Shown: positions 34,151-47,320, counted from the stretch's first letter. The stretch is 64,000 nt of DNA from Rosa chinensis (GCF_002994745.2 NC_037090.1:7313501-7377500); one strand, 5' to 3'. The notes: a model not told the origin generated them from the sequence alone. Numbers and translations: made by a program.

Positions 34151-35652
34151 AGAGGCAGTAAGAAACATAGAGAAGCATGAAAAGATAAATATGGAAGCGT
34201 GAACACGATAGTAAGAGGCTCCGTCAAACGTCGAAAGGCATATGAGATGAGTTAGAATCCACTAGCAATTATGGGCACAACCATAAAGAACCTAATACAA
34301 CTAGAAAACATAAAGAACAATTTATTGTAGACTAAAACTAGGAAACCTAATTAAACCTAATTAAATAAAAATCAGAAATAGAATCATAGATACTAAAAAA
34401 TATTACGCTTGGAATCCTAATCAAGATTTTGCTCGAGAATCCCGATATATCCAGAAGAGTAATTTATGATTAATTTCATCATTAAGAAGCCTATTTGAAT
34501 ACCAATTTCTAATATTCAAATTATTCTTCTTAATGTGAAGACGCTGCTTTCTTTTCGAGATTTTTTGTTGAAATTGGCTAAAATCTCGTCCTACATCACT
34601 CTACCCTTTGCCTTCCATAGAATACTTCTTCATCCATAACTATAAAGGAGAAGCTTATTCGTTTTCTTTTAACCCTTTATGTAAAAACAGTTGTTTACTT
34701 CACAAGAACAGTTTGCACTAACACTAGGGTTTTCTTAATGAAAACAAGTAAAAGAGGCCTGTGCGTGGGGAGAGAAGAGGAATTCAAGAGTCGAATCAAG
34801 TACTCCACATACAAATACTAGTCTCAAAAGCTTAAGTTTATTAGAGAATGAGTCAACAATGTATAATAAGCTAACTGGCTATGGCTAGCATATAATAAGT
34901 ATTGCATAAACAATATTAACTTATTTGAGAAGCAATCAATAATGTAAATGAAGCTAATCGGCCCTTACTAATGTATAAGACTGCTTGATCACTTTAATAA
35001 CGTAATTGCATTATTGGACACAATATATTCCAAAGAAAGTTTTTTTTGACGACATATTCCGAAGAAAAGTTAGAAGGTGTTGTTCTTGTGTTTTTTCCAC
35101 ATACACAAAGTAATACAGAATTGTGTAACCAAGTTGTCATGAATGAAGTGATGATATTTTGAGAGCTCATCTGATGCAATTAATTGTTAAGACTTACCAA
35201 GCCACTGACTTAGTTCTAATAATGCAATCAATTTGTCTTCATTCAGCTTTCAAAATACATAATCAACAAAATAATTATGGACAGCTATACTATTGTCATT
35301 ACTATCATATTTATATAGAAAAGAATATACCTTTATTTAGCAATTACTTCTTTTCATCTGCGTAGCTTTACTTAGCGTTTGCACAGTCATACAACTTGTT
35401 CTGCATGGAGTCAGAAGATCAAATGAAAAGGGTAGACAATTAATAAAAAGAACTCAAAAACAAAGAAGTAGTTGGCAGAATTTGAATGATTTTCTAAGGA
35501 AGTAAGACACACACCTCAATTTCTCAAATACATTATGTTCTTGCAATCAATTATGAAACTTTTCAAAGTAATCATGATTTGGGAAAATTACCCAAAAAGC
35601 TGAGAGAAAAAAGGGGAGCTGTATAATCCCAAGTGTATGGCACAAAAGTAGG
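34151..35652. other. AT-rich spacer
   Basis: No supported gene or repeat boundary. The first 450 bp may be further gypsy-derived sequence, but no domain is readable. Confidence 0.4.
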
Positions 35653-35660
35653 TCAATAAA

Positions 35661-35940
35661 CAGGGGTGGAGCCAGAATTTTTTTTTCAGGTAAGGCAAGA
35701 CAATCGCAGGAGGGGAAGATAGGAAAATTAGAGGGCAGCTATAGATTCTGGAGGCAATTATGAAGATTTTGCCATGTTTTTGCCCAATTTCTGTCATTTT
35801 TTCCCCAATTCACCTTGTTTTGCCTTGATTTTGCCTAATTTCTGCTATTTTCACATACCTTGCCTACACCAAATAAGTGTAAACTCAAAAATCCAGTCTA
35901 GACAAGTGTCTAAGCTGGGCTCTATGTGAATCCAACCCTG
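35661..35940. mobile_element. 280-bp hAT-type MITE
   Basis: Starts caggggtggagcc and ends (inverted) cagggttggattc; flanked by a perfect 8-bp duplication TCAATAAA (35653-35660 and 35941-35948). No coding capacity. Size, TIRs and duplication length fit a hAT-derived MITE. Confidence 0.87.
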
Positions 35941-35948
35941 TCAATAAA

Positions 35949-37275
35949 GGAGTGTACCAATGGAGTTCAGCATTTGATAGATATACTTTCTTTCTTCAAT
36001 AACAAGTTAGTGGTTAATGTTTTTAACAAAAGTACAATACTATCAAACTGATTCAGGGGTGGAAGTGAAAGTGTGAAACTATGAATTTTTTTTTATTTGG
36101 GCCGATAAGGCGAGAAATAGAAGCACGTATGATAGATCGTTTTTCTTACTTTGTTGAGCTTTACGTTAATCTCTTTAAAGCATTTCGTCAAACACTTTAT
36201 CTACACATTTTACTTCAATAAAAGAAAATATATGATGCGAGTTAAAATCCCTTAGTAGAAAAATGTAGATTGAGATAGAGGTAATTGTCTTCACATGCAC
36301 CCTTCTATTAACCGGTAACCAGACTACCCCTATGACCACAAATCTTTTCAGTAATTTAATCACCTGATTTAATTTCAAACTGTCTTTCAGAAAACAGTTC
36401 CAAATAATGAATGCATAGAGCTTCAGTTATTAACCATTTGTTGGTGTATATCCTACAATAGCAAAAATTACCAGTCATGGGTATTTCTCTGCCACAGCAA
36501 TCTTCCCTTTTCCAAATGGGTATTGCTGCTTTTGCGTTAAGAACATCAATTAGGATAGAGTTTGATGAAATTGGTATTACTTAATACTCAATATATACAA
36601 GCTTCAAGCTTCAACATCTTCCATTTTTTGACAATCTTTTGAAATGGACTGGATCATTTATAATCCCCACTGCAAACTTTTCGAACTTCCACGCTCTTCT
36701 AATTTCCAACAATGAATTTATGTCAATTCCAAATTCCCCATGGATAGATTATATACATCTTTCAAGAAATGCCCTAGAGATGTACCAAGTTCTTAATCCT
36801 CAAACCTTAGACAGTGAGATTAAGACATATCAAAGTCAAATAATTGTAGCTCCATCTCCACATTACTGCTCTAGTTCCATGCATGTCTATCCATCACCAA
36901 GGTACACCCCCGCTGCATCTGGACGGTCCGATATCGATAGACCCCACCGTCGATGAGTCAAGTTAGTTGGAGGAAAGCAGAGGAACCCGACTCAAGAAAA
37001 TGAAATAATAAACTCAGAACGTACAATCTCCAATCACCCTCAAGACTAAGACTTCGCCCTCCCTATTAATTTGATTCCCTACCAGGCTGCCATTTCATTT
37101 TCTTAAACCTCCTTCTCATCTCTCCTTCTCTTTTCGTCTGTCTCTCTCTTCAGAAATTCCACCACACTTCACTTCCAAAAGAATACAACAGTGTCAAAGC
37201 CTCTGAAATCCTCCTGTTTGTGCCAGCATTGCTGTTTGCACAGGTGGGTTTGGAGTTGAGTGACAGAGATTCCAC
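35949..37275 (+). promoter_or_regulatory. Upstream region of the MYB gene
   Basis: No coding region. The last 200 bp are CT-rich (tctctccttctcttttcg) ahead of the start codon, as in many plant 5' UTRs. Specific cis-elements are not claimed. Confidence 0.4.
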
Positions 37276-38845
37276 ATGGGGAGGCATTCTTGTTGCTACA
37301 AGCAGAAGCTTAGGAAAGGCCTCTGGTCTCCTGAAGAAGATGAGAAGCTTCTCAATTACATCACTAAGCATGGCCATGGCTGTTGGAGCTCAGTCCCCAA
37401 GCTTGCAGGTAAATAACCAAGTACTAGTACTACTCCAACCCCTAAATTAAGTTCATCACTTCCAACAGGACTAAACCAAAAAGTTACAGTCTTTCTCTAA
37501 TTATGTGTCATATGATTATGCTGTATGACGGTGTACATGATTTTCAGGCCTACAAAGATGTGGGAAGAGCTGCAGGTTGAGGTGGATAAACTACCTGAGG
37601 CCTGATTTGAAGAGAGGTCCATTCTCACAGCAAGAAGAGAATTTGATAATTGAGCTTCACGCAGTTCTGGGCAACAGGTATTTGATCGATCATTTCTCTT
37701 TTCTTTTTCTGAAAATTATTCAAGAGCTTTTATTCATCTTCTGGGTTTTAAAGAAAATGAGGTTTTATGCTACAACGTACAGGTGGTCTCAGATTGCGGC
37801 TCAATTACCCGGAAGGACCGACAATGAGATCAAGAATCTATGGAATTCCTGCATTAAGAAGAAGCTGCGGCAAAGAGGCATTGACCCCAACACTCACAAA
37901 CCAATCTCAGCAGAAACTGAACAAAATGATCACAGCAAAGAGATTAGCCAGCTGTCTCCGACAAACTACAAAAGCAACGAGCAGCAAAAAGCCTCTGTGG
38001 GATCCAACGAACTCAATCTGGTTGAAGCCGTAGCGAATTCGAAGCAACCCGAAAACCACAGGTACCCAGTTGAGGTCTCTTCTTCCAGTCAAGTTATCAG
38101 CAACAGAAACAGCACTCAAGAGTTCTTCATAGACAGAGCTGCCTGTTCCTCACATGAAGGCTCCACCACCACCAACTGCAGGCCTTCTGATTTTGTGGGG
38201 TATTTCTCTTTCCAGCATCACCACCAGTCGAATTTCGGGTCATCCTCAGATACCATGGGGCTCAATGCAGTAAACCCAAACCCAACTTTCAGCTTCCTCA
38301 ATCAAAACTCCAGGTCCAACTCTGATCCTCAAATGGTGTCCGAGTTCAGTACTAGTATGAGTACACCACCAACACTTCTGCCCTCCATGTCAAGTGGCTC
38401 GCTTTTCGGCACACGTGTGAAGCCTTCCATTAGTCTTCCCTCTGATAATTCTTCCACTGTCTCATGGGACCAGTCCAGTGCCGGCTACAGTAACAATGGC
38501 GGGTTCGACAGCACTGCAGCCGCTTTCTCTTGGGGGCTCATGCCAGAAGTGCCTGTAAAATCCGACGACGTAGAAGAGATTAACAAATGGTCTGAGTATC
38601 TCCATAGTCCATTTCTGATGGGAGCAAACACTATGCAGAATATAAACCAATCCTCTCCGTATAACAGTACTGAAATCAAACCAGAAACACAGTACTTCAT
38701 GACCAACAATGGATCAAGTAGTACTAGTGCAGCCACCACAAGTTGGCCTCATCATCATCAGCAGGCCAGTAACTTACAAGCGTCTTCAGAAATGTACACA
38801 AAGGATCTTCAGAGACTCGCTGTAGCTTTTGGACAGACCCTTTAA
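37276..38845 (+). CDS. R2R3-MYB transcription factor of the MYB50/55/61/86 clade
   Basis: Nuclear DNA-binding factor; members of this clade (subgroup 13 of Arabidopsis) are linked to secondary-wall, lignin and stomatal regulation. Three exons with the canonical R2R3-MYB layout: 37276-37408, 37548-37677 and 37783-38845, about 441 residues. It starts [21 protein letters not shown]2 has W17, W37 and W57; R3 has F70, W89 and W108. The stretch [20 protein letters not shown] is typical of the clade, and so is the C-terminus (KWSEYL, then [14 protein letters not shown] at the very end). The second intron is only 105 bp and its left part is open in frame, so an unspliced reading would add false residues. 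Which Arabidopsis paralogue is closest cannot be settled here; the C-terminal tail looks nearest MYB50/55. Confidence 0.93.
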
Positions 38846-41800
38846 TTAGCTTCAACTTCAGCTCTAGCTATTCCGGCTAGCTAACTCGAGAGACCGAAAT
38901 TTCAAATCATCACCAGAAGGTTATCAGTTTGATGAATGTGAGAGGAGGGCTTGGAAAGGCTTCTTCTGGTTATTACTAGTAAAGGTGTGTGTGGCTTCTA
39001 TAGGATTCTTCTTCTTTTTCTTCGATTTTTTGTAAATGTGTCCGATTATACCAAAACTTCAATTTCTCTCAGCCTTTTTATTGTGATCATGTTCTTCCGA
39101 TGGAGCTTATGTTCAAGCATCATACTGTGCATGCAATACAGTAGCTAGAATTACAGATTAAGGCTTGGTAATTACATTGTCTTCTACTGTCTTTTACATA
39201 ATTCCTAAATTCAATTTTTCTTCTTCATCAATTCAATTGCTTTTAGATAAAATTGTAATCATTCAATTTAATGTGTGGTGGAAAACTTAAAGTACTACTA
39301 CTGGGTATGTAAAAAGAGGAGCAGAATAGAGAGTACTATCACTACTATGTTCAAGTATTGCAGCTTTTTACTTTTTTAGGCTTATGAGTCATGTCACTCC
39401 AGCATGCCATACAGTAAAAGGATTTATATTATATATAAAATTGGGTGTCCATGTATACAAGTTTGAACCAGGATGATTGCCTCTATGGTATTCAGCTTTT
39501 TTTCAAATCTGAAGTCCAGGGTGATGGTGACTCTAATCTATAAGATATCTGAAAAATTTGTTTCCTGGGATCCATATTATTTACTTTAATATGTGTATAC
39601 ATCCCTTTCTGTCCTGATCCCTTTCACATTGAAATATACACAAAATGATCTAGATGTTCTTTTTCTTGTGCAAAAATTTGAGTGACCTTTTTTCTCGAAT
39701 GGGCGTCTATCAATGTCTCCTACAGATGAGATGTTTTCACTTTCACAGCCTTTCAGTCACTTCCTCTCCCCTCTAAGAATATATGGCCGACGAAACGCAA
39801 TTATGGTTGTCTTTCTTTACTTTACTGTGTCATATCTAAAAGATTAAAAACTAATAAACCAAAAATATGTCATTTCTAGTTGTAATAAAAAAAAATTGAT
39901 ATCATATTTATCTTAAGACATTTCATCGAACATCTTACTCATTTGTTAAAGAATAACCCGAGAAACATTAGGGTGAAACTTGACTCGATCATAATAGGAG
40001 TAGGGGAAAACGGTCATTAGGGTTGATCGGCCCCATTGGCCCCATGTCGACCCTTCTCCATTGATGAACACATATTCAGCCCCAAGCAAAAAATGATCAT
40101 TAGACTAAAGAAATGAGATATAACAATAATTAAGGCGAAGGGGGGGCAGGGTTCCAACACCTTATTAAAGAAGTCCATCTGCTAGCGAGCTATAGTACAA
40201 GTCAAGAAGCATATGAAAAATGACTTCCAATCCAATAAAGGCCATGAATTCCTGTCTGGTTGCTTTCTCGGTGGCACTTGCTAGCTAAGCTAAGCTAAGC
40301 TAGACATTATCTCAAACACATAATATGAAAGAGAAATAATAAACTTCCAGATTTCAATTCAGGAAGAAAATGAACGTGGAGGATATTTTAGGTTAGTTAA
40401 CAGTGAGAGCTAACCTGCCAATCCGTACAATCTGATACATATTACATACCACCCACAATGTAGAAGAGGAAATAGAGGAGGATACCGTGTGCTATGTGAG
40501 ACCCTTAGCGTACGTGGGCCAACACCCTTTACTACTTCTGTGAGGAACAGAGTATGGGGTCCCAAGAAAGATGATGAAACTTGAAGAAAGTAAAAGAGGA
40601 AGGAGAGAAAGTTCAGTTTGATCTCTAGTACGTACATACAAAGATAATGGAATTGACTTGGCTAGGAGAGGGAAAATGATGAGATTGAGATGGGTCCTTA
40701 GGAGGGAGAGGTGAAAATTCCCACAAAAGCATCTTCCCTTTATGAGCCTAGACAAAGGGTAAATGATCTTGCTCTAGGATATGAAAGCACCTATAGAGTA
40801 GGGTACACACATGTCAGCACTAGGAATTAGATTTTATTTTACTTTATTTTTTTTATTTTAGAGCGAACCGTTAACTTTACTCGTAAAATCATATTGCTTG
40901 TCTAGTTGTTTTTGTGTTTAGCTTGTTCAAAACAATTCATCGAACACTTTACTGAATAGTTTCATAAGTGAACATAACTAACTGAATATGGGTGATTGAT
41001 TTCATTAGTACCCCTTGAATCCACCAGTAATATACATATATCAAGAAATTGAGTATGTGTTGTATGAGAATGTTCATTTTGATTATTGACTGCTAGTTGA
41101 AACTTTGTTTCAATATATATTCCGATTGGCATCAGAAACTAAAGATGTTAGATAACTGGTAAGAGCTAGATAGTTATCCTACATGTGGTAAATTTAGAGA
41201 TTGTTATTAGCACTATCAAAATTAGTGCACGTACTCTCTTCACTTTTTCGTTGATGTATAAATTGTAACATATTAACTTTAGAGTACAGACACTTTATGC
41301 AATCGAGTACCAATAACAACTCAAGATTCAAATTAGTTTTTTTAGTACGTCAAGATTCAAATTAGTTGAACTTTAGTAGCTTTGAAGGTGATAGAATTGA
41401 CTCAAACAAGAAAAAATTGATAAGGTTGAGATGGGTCCGATCATGAGGAGGTAAATCTTTTGCATAATATCTTCTCGTTTATACAAAAGGTAAATCTTGC
41501 TTCTTCTTTTTCAGGAGAATCGATAACTTTATTATACATAAAGTACTTCATTATACAAGTGTCGGTTTCTTAGAGTTAAATCTTACTTGAGATAAGAGAA
41601 CATACAATGAGGTATATAAAGTGATGGTTTCTAAAATCTCTTTTCATGAAGCGAATTGTACTAACATACATGTTATACTTGCTTAAGAGAAAATTACTCT
41701 ACACATGCATGTAAAGGTAAAAAATCCTTGGGAAACAGAATGGTACATATGAAAAAGACTCAAAGTTAGTTATAGTCCATTGGGGAAAAATAAGACAGTA

Positions 41801-42670
41801 CTAGGAGTTGGGGAAGAAATTTAAAACCCAAAAAATATATATATATTTATGTAAAACCATGTTGTCTGTCCTTCCGTTTAGCTATTACCAGTTACTGTTC
41901 CTTACAAGTCTAATTATGAGGTAAAAACTGAGAAACTTTATTTATAAGATACCCATTTGGGGAAAAGGATCTGAAGCTGATAATAGAGTGTGTATATTTT
42001 AAGGAAAGGGCAAAGCTTATTCAATTCAATTCAAAGTATATATAAAAAGGTCGGGGCCATGCATACACTTCTCGACAGGCACCATTTTTGTTTGTCCATG
42101 CAACTCTGCAGACATCAAATTGTAGCTTCCTTCCTAGAATATGTCTAAAGTCTTCTTTTATATATAATTATTTGCATGCCAATTATATATATATATATAT
42201 ATATATAATGCAGATATGTATTTTGCAGAGGGACTAGTTTTATATAGGTAGACCATATATGCAACCATGTGAATCAAATTATTGGGGTCTATCTGTTGGG
42301 GACCTACAATTAAAGGTTGTGTTGGTAAAGAACAAAAAGCAATGCAATATTGGGCAGAATGAGAGAGCGGAGAGAAGAAGAAGACGGGGGATTACAGTAA
42401 TGCATAGTCGCCAATCTTGATTGTCTTTGTTTTTCTTTTTCATTTTAATTGATTGGAATCTTTTGTTCTTTATTTTTATATACAATATGCTTTGTAAAAG
42501 GAGATGAATGTGCTGATCGTTATGATTAACCTAATGATTACTGTGGTGGAGATCGATGATGATCGTGTTGTCAGAAGATTTTGTTCTGGAAAAAAATGAT
42601 ATGCTAATTAACCTTGTATTATATACGAAAGATGATCGAAGAAGATTTATAGACACAAGAGTCAGGAATT
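38846..42670. other. 3' flank of MYB and long AT-rich spacer
   Basis: The first few hundred bases are the probable 3' UTR. Beyond this I see only simple-sequence patches (a short gctaa tandem near 40284-40302, a TA run at 42184-42207) and no supported gene. Confidence 0.45.
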
Positions 42671-42681
42671 AATGTTGCAAT

Positions 42682-43410
42682 TTTGGGATTAGTTGTCGTA
42701 CTCGTCAGACTCCAAGAATTGTTGAGGATAATTGGATTCCTCCAATTATGGGTTGGGTGAAGATTAATACAGATAGTGCATGGCAACATGTTTCGGGAAG
42801 AGCAAGTTGCGGTGGAGTGTTTAGGGACTATCAGGGCTCTTTTATGAGTTCTTTTGCTTCAAATCTTGAGATTCCTAGTTCCGTCGATGCGGAGATCATG
42901 GCGGTTATTCAAGCAATTGAGCTTGCTTGGGTTAGGGAGTGGAAGCACATTTGGCTTGAGGTTGATTCAGCTATGGTACTTAATTTCCTTCGTGCACCCC
43001 ATCTTGTTCCATGAAGGTTCCGTGTTGCTTGGGATAATTGTTTGCACCGTATCTCGCAAATGCAATTTAAATCTTCTCATATTTTTAGAGAGGGAAATCA
43101 GGTGGCAGATGAACTTGCTAATGTTGGTTTGTCATCGTCAGGCTTGGTGTGGTAGAATGAGGCTCCTCCTTTTCTTCTGGATCTTTGTCGACGAGACTCA
43201 CTTGGTCTTCCCAATTTTCGGTTTATTTGAGCTTTAGTTTTCTTGTCGCTTTTCATCTATTGTTTGACTAGGGCATAGCATAGCTTTTCGGTTTTTTGGC
43301 TAGGGGTATGGGCGTTGTCCTCCCTTCTTCTGTTTGTATCATCCAGCTCTTTTAATAAATCAGGTTGGGAGGCTCTACTCTCTCCAATCATATTTTAACC
43401 AAAAAAAAAA
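42682..43410 (+). mobile_element. 5'-truncated LINE with target duplication
   Basis: An 11-bp direct repeat AATGTTGCAAT (42671-42681 and 43411-43421) flanks a segment that holds an RNase H-like domain, a 3' UTR with aataaatc, and a poly-A tract preceded by ttttaacc. This is the signature of target-primed reverse transcription with 5' truncation. Confidence 0.9.
42748..43230 (+). pseudogene. LINE RNase H-like domain with two nonsense codons
   Basis: A single frame of 161 codons with WVKINTDSAW (first catalytic D), GVFRDYQG, SVDAEIMAVIQAIELAW (E), IWLEVDSAMV (D) and REGNQVADELAN (N, D). It is cut by TGA at 43012-43014 and by TAG at about 43156, the latter at one of a W-W pair; both fit single G-to-A changes. 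Otherwise colinear to its stop at 43228-43230. Confidence 0.85.
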
Positions 43411-43455
43411 AATGTTGCAATGCTAGATGGGATAATGCAGTACATAATTAAACTA

Positions 43456-44611
43456 GGGAAAATGCCTATTTATCTAAATATGAGTTGCACTAACTTTACT
43501 TATTCAAACATTTTATAAGATTTCCCACTTATTCAATAAATTATATATGTTTTACCTTAATACCCAATTAAGTTTTTTTTTGTTTTTTTTTTTAGATAAT
43601 TTTGCCCTCTCTCTCTTTGTCACTTATAGAGAGAAGTCATAGGAGACTTCACTGGACTGCGGTCACTGGTCGCCAGAAACCTCTCCGGATGTCCCTACAA
43701 AGGTCGTCGGAGATCTCACAGGTCACCGGAGAATATTATTGCCCCCCCCCAATAAAAGATTTATTGCCCATCAGTAAAGTGTTTATTTCCCCAATAAAAC
43801 AATTACATCAGTTAATCATTAGTAAAGTCAGTCACAAATCTATAAAATCTACCAAACAAATGTTATTCTAGTGCATAACTGGAATTAAAACATCATTTTA
43901 TGCATATTTTCCCATACCAGACAACTTGTGGCAGTGTGGCCTATGGTCTGACTAAAAAAACAAAAAAGACAGGCTATGGTCATCGCCCACCATGCTGAAG
44001 CTGATGACATGGCTCTCCTCATCCAACACGTCCAACCTCTCCGTGCTGCTGTTGGTCGGAAACCCCGAGATGACTTGGACCTCGCGGAGGGTGCTGACGT
44101 CACCGTCCCAATGATGATGTGGCAGCTCTTGACAAAGTACTTGTAGGCTTCGGGGTTGTCGAAGTGCTAGACCAGACCATCGACCACACCGTGGAGACAA
44201 GAGCAACGATCTCCTGCCTCAAGGTGAGAGAGAGAGTGAGAGGAGGGATGGCCGAATCTGATTGCGGCGACCATCTGCCGCCGGTTGGAAGATCTGGTTA
44301 ATAAACCTGATCCTAAACTCGAAGTAGAGAGAGGACTGCGCCTGAATCCGGTGTCGATGGCTGCTGCTATTCCACGTGTTTGGGTTCTTCATGCTGATTC
44401 AGGCCATGTCCACCGGCGAGACTGGTTCTGACGGAGCGGTTCGATTTCGCCATGAATGAGAGAGAGAGAGAGAGAAAGGAGTGTAGTTTATTAATTAAAT
44501 TGAGGGCATAACTGTAATTGATGTTTAAATTGGGTAAAATGAGATTAAAAATTTCTTATTGGAGTGAGTGGGAGTATCTTAGCTCAAATTTAGACATTTG
44601 GTCAAGATCCC
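43456..44611 (-). mobile_element. MULE-2: Pack-MULE carrying a PYL fragment
   Basis: Flanked by a near-perfect 9-bp duplication, ATTAAACTA (43447-43455) and ATTAAACGA (44612-44620). The ends read GGGAAAATGCC and, inward from the right, GGGATCTTGACC. The right end resembles the left end of MULE-1 over at least 45 bp (ttgaccaaa, gagctaa, tcccact). On the minus strand the layout is TIR, CT repeat, gene fragment, GGGGGCAATA copies (43730-43800), CCGG module, GACTTCTCTC block, TIR, the same order as MULE-1 and MULE-3. No transposase. Confidence 0.85.
43976..44222 (-). pseudogene. Captured fragment of a PYR/PYL/RCAR abscisic-acid receptor
   Basis: Minus-strand translation in pieces gives FDNPEAYKYFVKSCHII, then after a small shift GDVSTLREVQVISGFPTNS and STERLDVLDEESHVISFSMV followed by GDDH. 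These match the PYL START-like fold, including the SGxP gate loop region (here SGFP) and the ERLDxLD segment. A stop interrupts the start of the match (VDGLV then TAG), and the fragment ends before the latch and C-terminal helix. It covers roughly the middle of a PYL4/5/6-type protein and cannot encode a receptor. Confidence 0.8.
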
Positions 44612-44620
44612 ATTAAACGA

Positions 44621-45181
44621 CAATTTGAGAAAAACAATTATCACGGTTAATTAGTCTGATCGAGTGAGTCTACCTATATATAATATAACCCGATATTCTC
44701 TTATACGTAGATGTAGAATCAAGCTTTTACAGAATGTTCTTGACGATCTAAATACTTGATTGAGCTTAATTTGATAAAAGAATCTTGGATATCATGAGCA
44801 CAGAGAAACAAGCATCGATCTTTGTCTCTGATTATGATATAGTGCATGAGCATGCATGTTCATTAATTCATGTACACGTTCTTGACTCATTACCTTGACC
44901 CTAGCTTTTTGTTGATTTCGGGTCCTGATAATTCTCAAAAGAACTGATACTTCATCTTACCTGGGTTGTTGTATTTGGATAACAAACTTGGGTTTTCCGG
45001 TACAAAGGAGGGGAACGACTTGAGCTGTAGCTAGTACCATCATAGTTAATTAGTTAGCATTAAGGTTCAACAGAACTCTACTGCATGTAACACCTAGAGT
45101 TCAACACAACTCTTTATAAAGTGCAACGCGCTAGTAGCTAGAAAGTTGCAACGTCTTTGTATACAAATACTAGCTTGTAAC
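44621..45181. other. Spacer between MULE-2 and the chromovirus nest
   Basis: AT-rich, with no coding region recognised. Confidence 0.4.
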
Positions 45182-45270
45182 CAATGTTCTAAAAGTTGCT
45201 AAGCGGTAGATGAGGCGGTGGGAAGCAGCCTAGCGCCTAATTGCTTATGCAGGAATTAAGAGGGCGTCTA

Positions 45271-45309
<39 letters not shown>

Positions 45310-45495
45310 CAAGTTTAAATTTTATTATATAACATATAAATTATAAGCATCTAATTAAAGCAAAAAACAATAATTTATTGAAAACATAAGGAGAAAGTTA
45401 GTATATAATGAGTACTGAAAAATAAAAAGTCAGTTTTTCAGTATTTGATAAAAAAATATATTTTGAACATTTTTTTTAAATCCGGCATGCCTAGG

Positions 45496-46003
45496 TGTCA
45501 CGGGCCAAGCTTTGCAATACGCAAAGAGGGACCACGCGACACTTGCTAGCAAGCAAGTCAGCTAAGTGAGTACCTTGTAAGGAACAATGAAAGCCACACG
45601 ATATTAAAATATATAGTGCTAGCGGCAAGCAAAAACACAATTATATAAACGTTGGGCAACCACAAAAAACAATGAACAATCGAAAGAAAAGATCAAGGAG
45701 CAATCTCACGGGACACATATAATTAAATAATTCATCTTTTATTGATGGTAAGACGGTAAGGGAGGCAAAAGTACATGTGCTTACCTATACTAGTTCCCTG
45801 GTCCAAACTATGCTGACTAGGAAACCCTCCCTAAAGAGCATATCAGGCTTAAATAACCAAGACTGTGAGAAACATGCACTTGGCCGAGGAGACTAAATGC
45901 TAAATGAAATAAATTACACAAATTACCAAAACATTCATAGCACATAAGCAACCAACCAAAGGCTTAACTAATGACCCTGGACAAGGTTGCTTACGGTATT
46001 ACA
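45496..46003 (-). repeat. 3' LTR of the chromovirus remnant
   Basis: 508 bp, starting TG and ending CA in element orientation, adjacent to the polypurine tract. No matching 5' LTR remains in the window. Confidence 0.7.
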
Positions 46004-46013
46004 AGTGCGGCCC

Positions 46014-46220
46014 CTAGCATTCTCCCTCACTTAAGCTGTTGGTGCTCTCGACGACTGTCTTGGTCTTGAAGTCTTCAATCTTCTGCTTGAACTTCTTCTT
46101 CGGAGTTTCACCATTCTCCCAACTAGTTTCGTCATCTCCGATACCCTTCCACTTGACAAGAAACTGCTGGCATAGGCGCTTTGACACTCTGATCATTCTC
46201 TCTACAAGGATCTCCTCCAA
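46014..46220 (-). pseudogene. Chromodomain of the chromovirus
   Basis: EEILVERMIRVSKR followed by QFLVKWKGIGDDETSWE is the canonical chromodomain at the end of chromoviral integrase, including the VKWKG and TSWE signatures. The frame ends SEGEC just before the polypurine tract. It probably guided insertion to marked chromatin when the element was active. Confidence 0.88.
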
Positions 46221-46481
46221 TTTTTTCGGCTTGGGTGGTCTGATATCGACGTGCTCTCGAACAAGCTGGTTGCGTGCTTGATCTTCAGGGTCTGGCTAGT
46301 GCAGCTTGAGGTTGCTGACATGGAAGACAGGGTGAACTCTCATCCAGGTGGGAATGTCGACTTTGTAGGAACACTTCCTCACTTTAGAAATGATGGGGAG
46401 TGGTCATTCATACTTTATGAATAATCGCTTGTCTCTAGAGCACAGGAACCTGAGTTGTTTTAGAAGCAGCTTGACAAGGAC

Positions 46482-47320
46482 TAGGGGTGGCTCAAATTGC
46501 CGAACTTGCCGCAATCGACTGGATACCAGCTGAACCGGTGGAGTCGGCGCCGACAAAGACTGTAGCTGGTGGATCGGTACAGGTAGTGCCGTACCGAAGT
46601 GAGATTGTTGGTTCAGCAGTGGCACATCATGTTTCATAAGTTCGGTATTACCGAACCGACCGACATGGTTTAATTCCTTCCAGAAACGACTTCCTCTCTC
46701 CCTCACTCTCTTATTCGATCTTCCTTCTTCTTCTTCTTCTTCCAGAAACGACTCTCTCTCTCTCTCTCTCTTCGTTTCTGACTTCTATTCTTCTGCCATT
46801 CTATCTTATATTCTTTCTCTAATTAACTACAAGGACTCATGAAGTAACCTTGTCAAGGAGTACAAGTTGCAAATCTCCCAAACCTCATGGTGGAATCCAG
46901 CTCCTCTTTTCCTCTGTCTCTCTCATCTAGTCATCTCCTCCACCCACTGCGCCCCCCCCCCCCATCCCCCTCTTCTCCGCCCCCCCTCTCTTGGCTCCTC
47001 CGCCCACTGCTCTCCCTCTCTCTCATATCCCAGCTCCTCTTCTCTGCCTGGTCTAATGGAGGACAGAGGAGATAGATCTGTTTTCTCTCTCCTCCGACAC
47101 CCACTTCCGGTCACCACCGTGACTCACCTCCACCATCACGGACCTCACCGACCTCCGACGATTGGTGTGCCAAAATACCAACTGTTTACCTCGGTAAACC
47201 CAGGTTTTGGTAACCTAACTTCTGGCACGGTACGGGTTTCAATTCTGACCCAACCGAAGATCTTCGGTCGGTATTCGGCTGACCCCAAAAATGTCGGCAA
47301 CCGTGCCGCAGCCAGCCCTA
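46482..47320. mobile_element. 839-bp hAT-type element inside the chromovirus
   Basis: Flanked by a perfect 8-bp duplication ACAAGGAC (46474-46481 and 47321-47328). TIRs are taggg(g/c)tggct. The interior holds CT/TTC simple sequence and C-rich patches (about 46948-46990) but no transposase. It splits the chromoviral coding sequence just after GDMVLV. Confidence 0.87.

Noticed and set aside
36639..36956. 105-residue plus-strand frame upstream of MYB
   Set aside because: No coding bias, no recognisable similarity, and an unlikely start; best treated as promoter sequence.
37678..37782. MYB protein with extra residues between the two halves of R3
   Set aside because: This is a 105-bp intron with GT-AG ends; R3 is normal once it is removed.
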